Shown here one piece after another: positions 22,743 through 34,395 of a DNA stretch of 64,000 nucleotides. Below the pieces are notes generated by a model. It searched no databases. It saw only the letters and a program-made list of their open reading frames with translations, and had not been told where the DNA came from. The DNA comes from Venturia oleaginea (lineage: Eukaryota; Ascomycota; Dothideomycetes; Venturiales; Venturiaceae). Every line of letters starts with the position of its first letter. Position 1 is the first letter of the stretch. The position numbers and the translations under genes are program-made. The DNA is taken from the NCBI GenBank assembly GCA_013176395.1, contig JABMLP010000019.1, forward strand, positions 434,001-498,000, given 5' to 3'.

Positions 22743-23914
22743 ATGGCTCTAGTCTCCGGTCCTGGTCGCGGTGGCGGAGGAGCTGCCGAGCTGCCTGAAG
22801 AGCTCCAGCTCGTTGTTGAAAAGCACATTCAGTATATCCAAACCCTCGACAAACGAAAGGACGAGTACGAATATTGGCTCACCGAGCATCTGCGACTTAA
22901 TGGTCTATATTGGGGCTTGACCGCTCTCCACCTGCTCGGCCGTCCCGACGCTTTGTCCCGAGAGGAGGTGTTGGATTTCGTCGTGAAGTGCTTACAAGAG
23001 AATGGCGGATTCGGAGCTGCGCCAGGACATGACGCACATATGTTGTACACAGTGAGCGGAGTGCAGATACTAGCCACTCTGGACGGCTTCGATCATCTGG
23101 AGCAAAAAGTCCCGGGAGGGAAACAGAAAATTGGCGAATGTAAGTCGCGTGGCCGTTCTCCGGCCGAACGCTTTTCGTTGTGCATCCACAGAGACATTAT
23201 CGTGGCAAGACTAATGGAACATCTCTAAACAGTCATCGCGTCTCTCCAGGACAGGCAGACTGGAACATTCCATGGCGACGAATACGGCGAGCCCGATACG
23301 CGTTTCCTCTATGGCGCCCTCAATGCGCTGTCGCTCCTGCAAATGATCGACCTCGTAGACGTACCACTTGCCGTCGAGTACATCCAGCGTTGCGCAAATC
23401 CAGATGGAGGGTACGGAACCTCTCCAAGCGCCGAATCACACTCTGGTCAGATCTTTACCTGTTTGGCAGCGTTGAGTATCGCTGGTAGAATGGAGACGGT
23501 GAATACAAACAAGCTGGGAGCATGGTTAAGTGAGAGGCAGATCACCGAAGGGCCTGGCAAAGGAGGTCTGAACGGCAGACCAGAAAAGAAGGAAGATGTA
23601 TGTTACAGCTGGTGGGTGTTGACTTCATTGGCAATGCTTGACAAAGTAGATTGGATCGATGGGCTGGCGTTGCAAGACTTCATACTCAAATGTCAGGATA
23701 CAGAGCATGGTGGTCTTAGCGATCGGCCAGGGGATATGGTGGATGTCTTCCACACACACTTCGGCATCTGCGGTCTCAGTCTGCTCAAGTATCCTGGCCT
23801 GGCAGAGGTTGACCCCGTCTAGTCAGTCTCTTCGCTAGTCGCATTGTTCATTCAGCAGCTAACCATTTTAGCTGTATGCCACGATCAGTTACCAAGCGGA
23901 TCCTTGGACGCTGA
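22743..23914 (+). CDS. BET2: Rab geranylgeranyltransferase (GGTase-II) beta subunit
   Basis: Predicted join(22743..23139,23233..23821,23872..23914), 342 aa; the last exon supplies the C-terminus [14 protein letters not shown]. The protein is a chain of prenyltransferase alpha-alpha repeats (GGFGA, GGYGT, GGLNGR, GGLSDR). The zinc ligands fit D and C in [10 protein letters not shown] and H in [10 protein letters not shown]. With the alpha subunit and Rab escort protein it attaches geranylgeranyl groups to C-terminal cysteines of Rab GTPases, which secretion requires. The length and the short N-terminus fit BET2 rather than the farnesyl- or GGTase-I beta subunits. Confidence 0.93.
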
Positions 23915-24998
23915 GTGATGGTTGATTCTCTCACAATGGGCCTCCAAATCACGTCTCTTTCTACCCTACCAAGCATTATATCTCGAGATATCAATAAGTT
24001 TGTGGTCATTCTAGTTTGGGCTATAAGAAGGAAGGACATGAACTGGGAGTCCGGCGTGCTTCGAAAAGACTCGGATTGATATCAGCCATCCCAAAGTCAA
24101 GCCATTCAGCTGAGAATATTTTTCATGCTGTTGGTTGTAGTTGGTGGGATGGATAAGCCAGCTCGAAGTGTGCCAGCACCATTCTCATCGTCTCATGATG
24201 ACTGATGGGATGAAAGGACATGTTCACAGCTCAACGCATCCCATGGTTGAGCCTTGAACGTATTTTGTGTTCCCTGCGTCGCCGTTTTCAAGGTACAAGC
24301 TCCTCGGCATGGATTATCCCGAACCAGAGAAGGCTGATCAGAAAACGGAAGGAGGACCTGACATATCAAGCCTTGTCGAACTTTGAACACCAGAAGGTTA
24401 GATATCGTAGTCGAAGCCTGTGAGTACAACCGTGTCCATCAAACTTTTCTGGCTCCATTGTGACGGTGAATTTGTCCTCAGCCTCAATGATGCAGTTGCA
24501 GTCACTTACTCCTGATTTGGAAGGCAGCTCACTTTGCACTGTCAGTACTTCTTAACGGATAACTTCACTTTTCAGTGAGTCGCCATGTGGGAGTCTTCAG
24601 TACGGTATCAGTATAGTATTTCACCTCAGGATATTCCTCGGTCTTGGCACAACTGGACCGTCTACAAAATACAGGTCCCATCTCAACTTCTTTGCTCCTT
24701 CCATCCCACAACAACATCCTCAATTCTTTACTCGATGCAGCACGGGAAGCTGCATCATCGTTGACACGGCTGCCTCCTGCCTCTCCGTCACTAGCAGCAC
24801 CGTGAACAACTCACCCTCCCTCACCACCTCTTCTTCCTCCCTTCCATCTTCTCTCTCATATCACCCACCAATTGCACTTGCACTCACTCGCCCTCCTTTG
24901 GCTGCACTTGGAACTGCGGCACCGCCCAATTGGACCTTTCTTGAATTGTGCCATCTAATCGATCCTTCAACCACTCTTTGACTGACAACGGCCTCACC
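23915..24998. other. Intergenic stretch
   Basis: Holds the BET2 3' end and a CT-rich leader of the next gene (from about 24650). No repeat, RNA or convincing frame. Confidence 0.4.
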
Positions 24999-27193
24999 AT
25001 GGCCACCACTATCCCTCTCAGTTGCAACATTTGTCCCAAGAAACCAAAATTCAGCGATGTTTCTCATTTACTCACCCACGTTGCCAGCAAAGGGCATCTT
25101 TCCAATTATTACAAAGTCAAAGTGCGAGCCAGCGGAGATACAGTAGCCCGAAGCAGCATGGACGAATACGACCGATGGTATACCGAGTGGAGGGTCGAGG
25201 ATCTTATGTCGGACAGGATGAACCTCAAGGACAAGAAGAGACCTCGCACGCGAGCTACTGGTGATATCGAGCTGAATCCTTTTATGATTGCAGCTTTGCT
25301 GACAGATTTGATCAAGCTTCTTCAAGAGGCTGCAGTGCTGCCAATGGAATCAAGACCGAAAATGCCCCTCGAACAAGAACAGCAGCAAATCGACTGAACA
25401 CCAATACTCGCCCAGTACCACAGCGGACGACCTCCCTCAACGCTTTCGACCCTCGCCTGGTTGGTCCAGACGTCAAGTCCGAACCCACAGCCACTCCTCC
25501 TCTACACCCCACTGCTATTCCGAGCATAATGCAACCAATGCATCGCCTCGCCCATGCCGCCAATGGCAGCCCATACCTCACTGCCCGCGGTGATATAATG
25601 TCTTTTGGCTACAATCCCGCATTTGGCGCTACAGCAGGTCGGCGAGACAGTTTGTTCGAGACGACAGATTGTGCAGAATCTCCGGGGTCATACACCTACC
25701 CAGAACCTCCAACTCAGCCGCGGTTTACGGGCCTGCCGGCCGCTGCTGTCTCGAGCCCCATTCTACAAACACATTCAACATCGTCTCGGCCCTCAACCCC
25801 TGATCGAAGAGACCAAGACACCAGCAGACTCAAGGGTGTTCTATGGCCTGGCATGGACATCTTTGACAGTGCTACGCCGACAGCTCGTCGTCGTCGGAAC
25901 CAGAAGAAAGATGCCAGCATCCTTGAGCAACTGGAAGCAAGCAGCCTTGAGGTCCAACCCACCGAAGCCATTTGGCTGCCCGACGGCGGTCTCAAAAAGG
26001 AGAGAGCCATCACTGGCGATGTGGCTAGTAGCAGCTCTCCATGGAAATCATCCCCACCTAGATCAGATGAGGAACGACCACCACTGGCTGAGCTTCCACC
26101 TCGGAAGCCAAACTTCGGACGTCGTCGTGGTGGTCAGTTGGGCAGTCGACCGTTTAATACCTACGGTGACGATGTTGCCGAGCGACGACTCAACTTTCCA
26201 GCCAAGCGAAAGAGACCATTTCAAGTCTACAAGGACCACGACTCTGATCCTGAAGATAACGACGATGCGGAACCTCGGGCTTCTCTGAGTCGCCCTGCTC
26301 CTATGACATATCTCACTCGTGGTCTGGGAAAAGAGAACGAACATCAAATCTCCATGAAGCAACAACAAACCCCTTTCGCCACCCGCTTCAATGGCAATCC
26401 TTTCGAACGTCCAAATCACAATGGTGAAGACGCCCACCAGTATCGTTCCACAACACACATGGGCGATTACAATTCACAGAGCTATACCAGTTCTAATAAC
26501 CTTCTCCGTCTGGCTGATGTCGCCGCCACAAGCGCTCCCTTCCAGACAAGTACAAGCATGCCCAATGCTTACAACAACACACCATCTACCCCACATGGTC
26601 TTGGCTATACCTCTCACTTCATGCATCCATCCCAGGTGAACGGCTTTCAACAACAGTACCAATATCAAATGCAAAACCAGCATGCAGCTGGACACGCCAG
26701 TTCTCATATGCGCTCTATCTCCGCTACTGTAGGACCAATGCATTTCCGCTCGCTATCCAATGGATTACATCCATTGGGCATTCCGCAGCATCATCCCTTC
26801 GGTGCTTATGGATACGGACATGGCCATTCGTTACAATCGATGGACCAGCCTTCTATGTTCTCCAACAACACTGAGATCTGGGGTTTTGGCGCCAACGGTG
26901 GATTGTACGACCATGGCAATCGAAGCGTCAGTGGTAGCGCTTTTGACCAGCCCACGCCAATACCACTGCCCGAGCCCCTCGGCTTGTCTCCGGTTCGTCT
27001 TCATGATGCGCTAGAAGCTCCACCATCTCCAGCTGTTCATAAGGTCGACGATGAAGTTATGGCTGGCCACCGTTCCGAGGATCATGAACTTCCCATCGAC
27101 GACGCTATCAGTGACAAACCTTCGTGCGGACAGCCGGAAGAGAGCGAGGATGAGAATAGAACGATCACTGCTCCAGGCACTCCTTATGCTTGA
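24999..27193 (+). CDS. N-terminal C2H2-like zinc-finger protein, otherwise disordered
   Basis: Predicted join(24999..25260,25329..27193), 708 aa; the 68-bp intron removes a frame switch, and an acceptor two bases away is possible. Residues about 9-33 form a C2H2-like finger (CNICPKKPKF, then HLLTHVASKGH). The rest is low-complexity Pro/Ser/Gln/Asn with several basic patches (ARRRRNQKK, PAKRKRPF) and His/Gln/Met stretches. I take it as a nuclear nucleic-acid-binding protein; I do not know a named orthologue. It is on the same strand as BET2, 1.1 kb downstream. Confidence 0.65.
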
Positions 27194-28454
27194 TCGATTC
27201 TGTTCGCAACCACAAACCGATAACCAACAATCTTTCCCCGCGGCACTCAATGTTTGATCCAGAGTTCTCCATCCCTCATACTCTTTACTCACATTGATCC
27301 TTCAGTCTGTTTAAAGGTAGGTTGCTTTCTCTCACGATCATGTTCTCCTTTGACAAGGTTATGCATCTCGACTTTCTTGCTGAACATGGGCGTTTGCGAT
27401 GGCGATGGGCGATGGAATACGGTGTTCTTTTGGCTTTCTCTCTTCGTTTCCATGCTGTTCAGCCATTGGGTCATTCATACTCGAGGCGGACTACGCGGGC
27501 ACACCAGCATGATACTTGAATCTGGACAGCGTGTATGGCATACATGGAGATTGAACGGACATGACATGTACGCAGCATAGGTCAGGTTCGTCGCCATGCG
27601 AGGCATATGAATGAAGGGACACAAGATGCTGGCAAGATTGCGATATGGTTAACAAATTATGACTATTTTTTTTTCATTTCGATGGGATGGGAGTTGATGG
27701 CGTTTGTACTCTAGACAAAAATTGTGATCATGTTCCTTCTTACCCCCTTTCCTTTTTCCTTTTTTTTCATTTTTTTTTCAAACTCAATAACCTGACTGGA
27801 GACCGAGGCCACGAGGTCTTGACCTTTTCGTTAATACAACTATGGTACGTCCTTCCTTAAATCTCTATCCTCGCAGTTCAGCTCCTCTAACCTCCATTGC
27901 GTTCCTACTTAAGCTTGAATCATATCGCATAACTCTCGACACTTTGCTGTCTTCTTCATCGCGCTTTTGGTACTTTGTCCGCTGCGGTTCCGGGCTAGAG
28001 GTACCGCCAATTCGCTCCCGCTTTGGGGTCTATGGGGATTGGTCCTCGTGTAAATAAGGACTGATAAATTGCATTTGGATGGAATGACTCGCCCTGCGCA
28101 ATCGGGTGTATTGGTTGTGGCGTTGCTGTTGTTGCTGTCGTTGCTGTTGTTATTTTTGTTACTATTGTTGCTGTTGTTGCTGTTGTTGCTGTTGTTGCTG
28201 TTGTTGCTGTTGTTGCTGTTGTTGCTGTTGTTGCTGTTGTTGCTGTCCACAATCAGGCCCTCTTGACAATGACAATGCCGTGCCTGATTTTGTGACCCTG
28301 CCACTGCTGACTACTCTAGACTCCCTGGGAGTACAATAAGTCAGATTATATGTTTCAGTTGTTCATACTATCTCAAGTTATTCTGCTGGAGCACAATATG
28401 AAAATGTCGAGTTCAAAAGTGGCCGATGAAGCTTCCTCAGACCGATATGACAAT
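27194..28454. other. Intergenic stretch with a long microsatellite
   Basis: The first ~600 bp are probably the 3' UTR of the zinc-finger gene (T-rich runs near 27665 and 27760). The remainder holds a (GTTGCT)n array and no supported gene. Confidence 0.4.
28121..28246. repeat. (GTTGCT)n / (TTG,CTG) microsatellite
   Basis: About 20 hexamer units, imperfect at the left edge and nearly perfect later. It gives poly-Leu or poly-Cys on one strand and Asn-Asn-Ser runs on the other; none is likely a real protein. Confidence 0.9.
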
Positions 28455-30140
28455 AACAAAAAGAGTATTTCACAGATCGTGCTAAGAATGCCTCAGTCTA
28501 GCGTAGTATCAAAGCGAAGGTGGTCGTGTGTGAGGAAGCTGCGGAGGTTCTGGAAGCGCATATGCTTGACCCGTTTATGCCCAGCGTGCAGCACTTATCT
28601 TAATCGGAGACCACGAGCAACTGAGGCCACAGATCAGGAATTATGACATGTTCTCGATTGAGAGTAACTGAAGAAAGCAGTATCAGCTCGATCGTAGTCT
28701 GTTTGAGCGGTTGGCTGGACAATCAACCGGGCAGCATCAGATTCCCATTAATCAGCTCAATATTCAACGGCGCATGAGACCCGGGATCTCTAGGCTGATT
28801 CGAGAAACATCATACCCCAGGTGGGTGGATTATCCAGATACCAAAAGCTTGCCCAATGTACCAGGCATGAGGATGAACGTGTTCTGGTACCATCATACGA
28901 ATCCAGAGCAAGCCCGCAATACGACACCGAAGGAAAGTCGCCCAGCAATGATTTAGAGGTACAAGTGACCTCTGCCCTTGTGCGCCATATTGTCCGACAG
29001 GGAATATAGAAGAGCAGCGAGATTGTAGTCTTGACTCCTTACGCAGGCCAGCTTCGCAAAATTCAACAATCGCTCTCGATATCATTTGCAGTCATCCTAG
29101 GCCGAGTAGACAAAGTCGAACGTGCGAGTACTCGGTTGGAAGAAGCGGCAGCCAAATTTCAAAGCAGCTATTTACCGCACCAAAGAAGAGATTCGGAGCA
29201 ACCTATGCAGAGAAAGCCTAAACAGGTTCTGAGGATCGCCACTGTCGACAACTTCCAGGGCGAGGAGGCGAAAGTCGTCATTATCTCCCTAGTACGAAGC
29301 AACATGATGAAGAGTGCTGGGTTCTTGAAAACATCAAACCGAACCAATGTACTACTGAGTAGAGCTAAACACGGCATGTCCATTTTTGGCAACGCGAACA
29401 CTTATGCTCACATCTCAATGTGGAGCAAAGTCCTCGGCATGCTTCAAGAGGCAGATGCAATCGGGCCGGCGTTTAGCCTGCGCTGGCCGCAGCACCAGGA
29501 TACGGACATGTTGGCAGCTCAACCAGACGACTTCAAATTCTACAGCCCGGATGGGGGATGCAGAGAAATGTGTGATAGGTAAGCACTAGTAGGCCTTCTA
29601 ATTCTGCACCATGCCATGTTCTTTCAAGATAAAACTATTGCGCTGCTCTTTGCGTGTATAATCAAGAGATAGAGCCATTGCTAACTAGCATAGGCCCTTG
29701 AACAACTGCGGACACCGTTGTATGGCCAACTGCCATTCCGAACCACTGCACTCGTCTTCAGAGTGTTGTGAACAATGCGAGCGGGTCCTTGAGCATTGCG
29801 GCCACCCGTGTCGTAACATATGCGGCGAGCTGTGGCCCCCTGCACTGTTACCGTCTCAAACTTGCTCCTTCCTTGTGGCCATGCCGAGGACGACTTCCAG
29901 TGCTATGCTGTTCAACCGCACATTCTCTAGTCAGAGACGCAGTTTCATACCATGCTCACACCGTGGATGCTTTCCATTATGGATTGCGGCAAGCTCTGAG
30001 CACATTCGACAGCTAGTCGCAAACTGCCTCGTCTCTACAGCACTCAAATGCTTTATGCCGCACCACTCTCTCTACCAAACTGCTAGACGGCTTCGTAGTT
30101 TCGTTGATTGTAGGCGGCGCTCGTTCACAAAGGTTGTGGC
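28455..30140 (+). pseudogene. Broken NFX1-type zinc-finger SF1 helicase
   Basis: Clear C-terminal half of an SF1 RNA helicase of the ZNFX1/Hrr1 type: motif II as VVVCEEAAEVLEAHM, motif III as LIGDHEQLRPQ, then INQLNIQRRMRPGISRLIR, EIVVLTPYAGQLRKI, DNFQGEEAKVVIISLVRSN and NRTNVLLSRAKHG. After a preserved intron (29579..29693) come NFX1-type fingers (NNCGHRCMANCH, CGHPCRNICGE). Lesions are TAG near 28502, TGA near 28666, a frameshift near 28945, TAG at 29007 and frame loss in the finger region. The ATP-binding first half is missing. Relatives act with RNAi factors in S. pombe (Hrr1); here it cannot work. Confidence 0.8.
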
Positions 30141-30160
30141 TGTAGCCTAGCATTGCGTCT

Positions 30161-30764
30161 TCAGGATTCCGTTCCAAATCCTCTCCTGGCAACTCTATCA
30201 GACCTTTTGGAATGTCGCTGTCTAGAACGCTCGGCGCTTTCGTTGGACGAAGAAGGCTTTGAAGGCCGGTGGTAGTAGTAGTTGTGATGGTATATGTTGA
30301 TTACTAGGTCTTTAGGTGTGAGCGTGCTCTCTAGCCTGGTGTCGGTCAACCGCTCCAATGATTCGTCCTGTATCTGTAACGTTCGACAGCGGTAACACCT
30401 TTCGAATTGAAGGGACTCCTGAAGTAGGCCGTTCCCTAGATCTTCAACGTCTCTTGTGGAGACTTTCTTGTGCTTTTTCTCCAATGCACTCGTAATGACG
30501 GTTCTTGGTGCAACGATTCTCTCGGCTCGGTTCATTATCATCGTGTCGCTTTTCATAGTATCGACTGTTCTTCTCATTGGATGTTTTCCAGTCCGTCAAG
30601 TATCTGAGTTCGTTGATACCCTCAAGAATTCCCTCGACTTGATCGGTTCGAATGCCATGAATGATCTTTCTGACTGATCTTCGAAGAATTCGCAAGTTGC
30701 TATCGGTCAAGCCGCGTTTCAGGGCATGTTGGTTGTCACGATTGAAAACCGAAGTCCTGCCCAT
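30161..30764 (-). CDS. Possible histone-fold (H4-like) protein
   Basis: My model is complement(join(30161..30564,30620..30764)), 182 aa, with a 55-bp GT..AG intron that joins two overlapping frames. Exon 1 reads FNRDNQHALKRGLTDSNLRI then LRRSVRKIIHG, which follows the spacing of histone H4 (RDN, then [20 protein letters not shown]). Exon 2 has TVITSALEKKHKKVSTRDVE, like the H4 helix-2/helix-3 junction (NVIRDAV, KRKTVTAMDVV). There is extra sequence between them and a Ser/Arg-rich tail. The match rests on my reading of the pattern. It is not a canonical H4; it could be a divergent variant, another histone-fold protein, or chance. Confidence 0.35.
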
Positions 30765-31921
30765 TTTGAGAGAAACGAATAAGAATGCTCCATTTTTCTT
30801 TTAGTGCGATGACCTATTCATATACCGGAGTACACTCACATAAAAGCTCGTGGATCAGTATGAGGCGGCTGATGCTAGCATGAGAAGATAACTCTGGCTA
30901 AAGATACACATATATATCTACATTCAGCAAAGCTCGCGCTCGGCTATGCTGAGAAGAGCAGTCCACAAAAGCTCTGCAGGCGTATACCGATATGCCGCGT
31001 GTTGCCCAAACTGCGTGGTAGGGCGCATGAGCTGCACCATCAGCTCGGCTGTGAGCATTTGCTCGAATGGATGCATTGAGCGACAGATGGATATTACTTG
31101 TGAATAAAAGGCTCAGAGGGGGCTTGGACTTCCCAAGACTTCATGCATGCACGCGTCCTGGGTTCACTGGTGACAAGACATACAATGCTGCGCTGAAAGG
31201 AGCAGGATACCGCAAGAGGGCGATGACCGACTCCAGGATATGCGGCCTCGTTCGTCATATGTAGGGCATCCTGTGAAAGAACTCATACTTCTTCCCTCCG
31301 CCTGCTCCAGTACAAAGTCATACGCGAAAGCAGGTGAGAACATATCGTTCAGATGACCTTGTGCTCCCTTGAAGTGCTACGAGGCTGACGGTAACATGAT
31401 GAGTAGTGGCAGCGGTATGGATCACCTGAAGCCCAACGAAGTGTCAGCACCAATGACAGTCTCACTCAACCGGAGAGGCGAAGCAGCGTCTCCTTGAAAA
31501 GCATGACATGTAGTACCAGTATGGCTGAGCCTCTGCAGCGCGGAATGACCTAGGGGCATGCCACTAAGAGCTGGATATATGCCCCAAAACCTGGTCATTA
31601 TGCGAAACATCGCCAGCCACTGCACCGTTATCAGAAGGAGGTGTCAAATAGCACTGCGTGCGTTTGTGGACTCCGATAATGGTCAGGCGCATTATGGAGC
31701 CCATGTACATGTATGGGTATATAAGCCTTCTTCTCCCTTGTGATGAACGAAGTCCATCTCGTTCACGGAATACCTCAGCTGCCATTCAATATCTTCATTC
31801 TTGCTTTCTTCTTTGTGTGCCATACTTCCTCGCAGCTAGCCACTTGCCCTACGCCAGCGGAACTCTGCCTTTATTCTCACTGTCTTACAATGTGACTCGC
31901 TACAGTTGCAAATCGTAGCTA
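30765..31921. other. Intergenic stretch with a possible tiny secreted ORF
   Basis: Mostly without convincing frames. A TATA-like TATATAAG at about 31717 is followed at 31743 by a 50-codon frame (to 31895) with a hydrophobic stretch (FNIFILAFFFVCH) and four later cysteines. It could be a small secreted peptide or just the leader of the gene that follows. Confidence 0.3.
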
Positions 31922-32725
31922 TTGCTAGCAAGAATTCTGGTGTTCGCTCAATATCTGCGCGGAAGCGAAACGATTGGGAATGATATATGTTGCCAAGTCG
32001 ATTTCAAACACCTGCCCGGCCATCGAAATCGCAAATCCTCAAACAGATGTTCCTTTCCTCAAAGTTTACCCAGTAATGGAACAAGAGCGCATTCAAGTCT
32101 CGCGCTGCAGTCATTGCGACGGGACGTCTGGTTTGAAGCCGGGACCGTTGCATGCAGAATAGGCCAGCAACATCTGGCTACGAATGAGTTGGCGAACGCT
32201 CTAGACGCATTCTTCGGCTTTGACGTGAACCGTAAGTAGTGCTGTTCCGAGTCGACAAGCGATCTGTTTAACAAATCAGTATTGCGTTTGATTCTACCCA
32301 AGCTATATGAGCTTTCACATCATACAAACTGCCTGAAAAGGGAGAACGTGGCCCTGAAAAAAGGCAATCTGATCCTCAAGAAGTGTCTCGATATCCTAAG
32401 AAGAAATATCCATCAGCTCGAAGGTTCTCAGATCTTTCGACACGTTAGAGAGCATGATGATAGACTTGATGAGATTGATGAAGAGCTTGACGATTTGAAA
32501 GCGGTACTTGAGAAGCATTCAAAGAGAATTCAGTATTGCGAGGACTTGGAGAATGCAAAGGAGAACATGGGAATTGAGGATTGGAAAGCACCACTTGAAA
32601 ATCACTTAAAGAGGATTGAACAACTCGAGTGCCTGGAATGCGTAATGGAGAAGATGAAAATTGATGAGGCCAGGAAAGATGCGACCGATGAGGTGGAGTG
32701 GGAACATGCTAATTTCATGGATTGA
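31922..32725 (+). CDS. Coiled-coil protein, model uncertain
   Basis: The supported part is a downstream exon from 32279 to 32725 (CLKRENVALKKGNLILKKCL, DDRLDEIDEELDDLKAVLEK), a charged coiled coil. It is joined by an intron (GTAAGT at 32232 to the AG at 32278) to an upstream exon ending in LANALDAFFGFDVN. Upstream of about 32150 two frames compete. One has VPFLKVYPVMEQERIQVSRC and a CXXC pair, the other is open but less protein-like, so a frameshift or another intron is likely. Not recognised as a family. It lies among decayed genes and may itself be decaying. Confidence 0.35.
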
Positions 32726-32808
32726 CCAGATGCGGGCATCATGTGCGTCAAAACTGCGGCAATGTTATTTGAGCTTTGTGAGGCGGAGGATGTTGTCTAA
32801 TTAGTTAC

Positions 32809-33594
32809 TTAATTATGTGTACGGGCCAGATTAATGAAGCCACTCCGAAGAATGACATCTTTCGAATCCGCGAAAGAGATCACCCTCTCTTTTGGGAATA
32901 CATCTTTATAAAGAGTATCCATTACTTGTTCTGGAGGGAACACTATCGACTTGTTAGACCTTTGCACACTGTTTACGACGTTATGACTTACAGCGTGAAT
33001 TAGGAGGGTAGCTATCAAGCAAAAGACTAGATGCAGTAATAGGAGCCGCAAACACTATGAGATCTCCAGGATTTTTAAGTTGATATGCTTCAGCAGGTTA
33101 GCTAAATGCTCATCTAAATCTTGCGGTGCTGGATTGTCCACTCGTGGAGCCTTGATAAAATCGAATGGCTCGTGTGCTGCCCGCGAGAAGTGCTCACAAG
33201 CACTCGCAAGGAGCGCAGCAAAGCGAGTCACGGAGAAAAGAGATCTGGACTGCTCCCTGTTCTGTCGCACCCCGTCTGATCCATTCACGATCCATTCATG
33301 ATACATTCTTTGAGCAGTCTGTGGCGAGCATTTACGGAGAGGGCGCCAGCTGGGAAAAGTGCAATTATATCAATTACCGAAACCTGCTCAAACAGGTCCC
33401 TTTTCGTTTCCTCGCTCGGCAGCCAAAGAAAGGCTTTTCTTGCCTCTTTCTCATTTTCCCCGTCCGAGGGGATTTTATCGGTCACTATGACCACCCATGG
33501 GCGAGTACTCGTGGGAACTGTCGACTCTTGAACCAGCTTAAGCTACGTAGCAAGACGATGCGCAAATTGCTTAAAACCACTTACGTCGTCTGAG
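32809..33594 (-). pseudogene. Unidentified protein gene with frameshift and TAG
   Basis: The minus strand from about 33540 reads WVVIVTDKIPSDGENEKEAR and RDLFEQVSVIDIIALFPAGA. Its frame closes near 33288 within a short duplicated ATGGATC sequence and continues one frame over with NGSDGVRQNREQSRSLFSVT and PFDFIKAPRVDNPAPQDLDE. A TAG at 33055-33057 interrupts it, and the same frame continues with LRLLLLHLVFCLIATLLIHA and FPKERVISFADSKDVI to 32809. The composition is protein-like on both sides of each lesion. Family not recognised. The TAG would again fit a CAG glutamine codon. Confidence 0.45.
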
Positions 33595-34395
33595 AAGAAA
33601 CAGAATACGTAAAAGAACGGTTGAAGCAACTGAGAGTAGATGATACTGGAAATTTCGCCGAGTGAGCCAGGTCTCCGGAGTATAGGCTTAGCCAGCTCGT
33701 GTGCTGACAGTGCTTTATAATTAAGGTCAACAATGGTCTCATGGACGTAGCAGGTGGACTTAGACTTATATACTCACTTGAGTCCAGGAATCGGGCCTTA
33801 TGTTGAATAATCCTCCTACGTAGTATGGAGTCTGATTTCAGGTATTTCCTGATAGGGGTCGGAATTTGGACCCCCTCCTCCCTTTCACCCCTCCACAAAG
33901 AAAGAGAGCACACAATGCCCCAACATGACACTAAGTTTGAACGTACGCTCCAAAATGCGAAATCAGTAAGTCGTGATTTATGAATTTTGGGAGACAGACC
34001 GAACTTATATGCTCATGAGGATCCAGAATCGGGCCCTCTAGTCAACATTGATTTTGTGATTGGAGCCCGATTTTGGTGCCTGTGGACCTTCGAGCAAGAC
34101 CCAGATTCCTGGCCCTTGCCGCTTGGCTCAACCCCCAAAATGGATTCAAGTGCAGAAGGTCTGCGTACGAAACGCCGGAAGGCCTTGTCTTAGACTCCTA
34201 CGATCACCGTTAGTGCTGATATCAGTCTAAGACATTCATGCAATGTGTATAGCACAATATAAGAAGACTCAAGACAACGAAGATGTCGCTTAGCTTGATC
34301 TTACTTTTCTGCTTCCTTCAGCCAAGCTGGCGCGCCTTTGAGCGTTTTTTTGGCAGTGATGGCACTGCCAGCTCGTTTACCGATGTTGAATATGA
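33595..34395. other. Intergenic stretch
   Basis: Short frames on both strands, none convincing. No repeats noticed apart from recurring short CGGGCC- and GGATCC-like words. Confidence 0.35.

Noticed and set aside
27909..28339. Asn/Ser, Leu and Cys homopolymer proteins
   Set aside because: They exist only because the GTTGCT microsatellite is open in all frames; flanking sequence is not protein-like.
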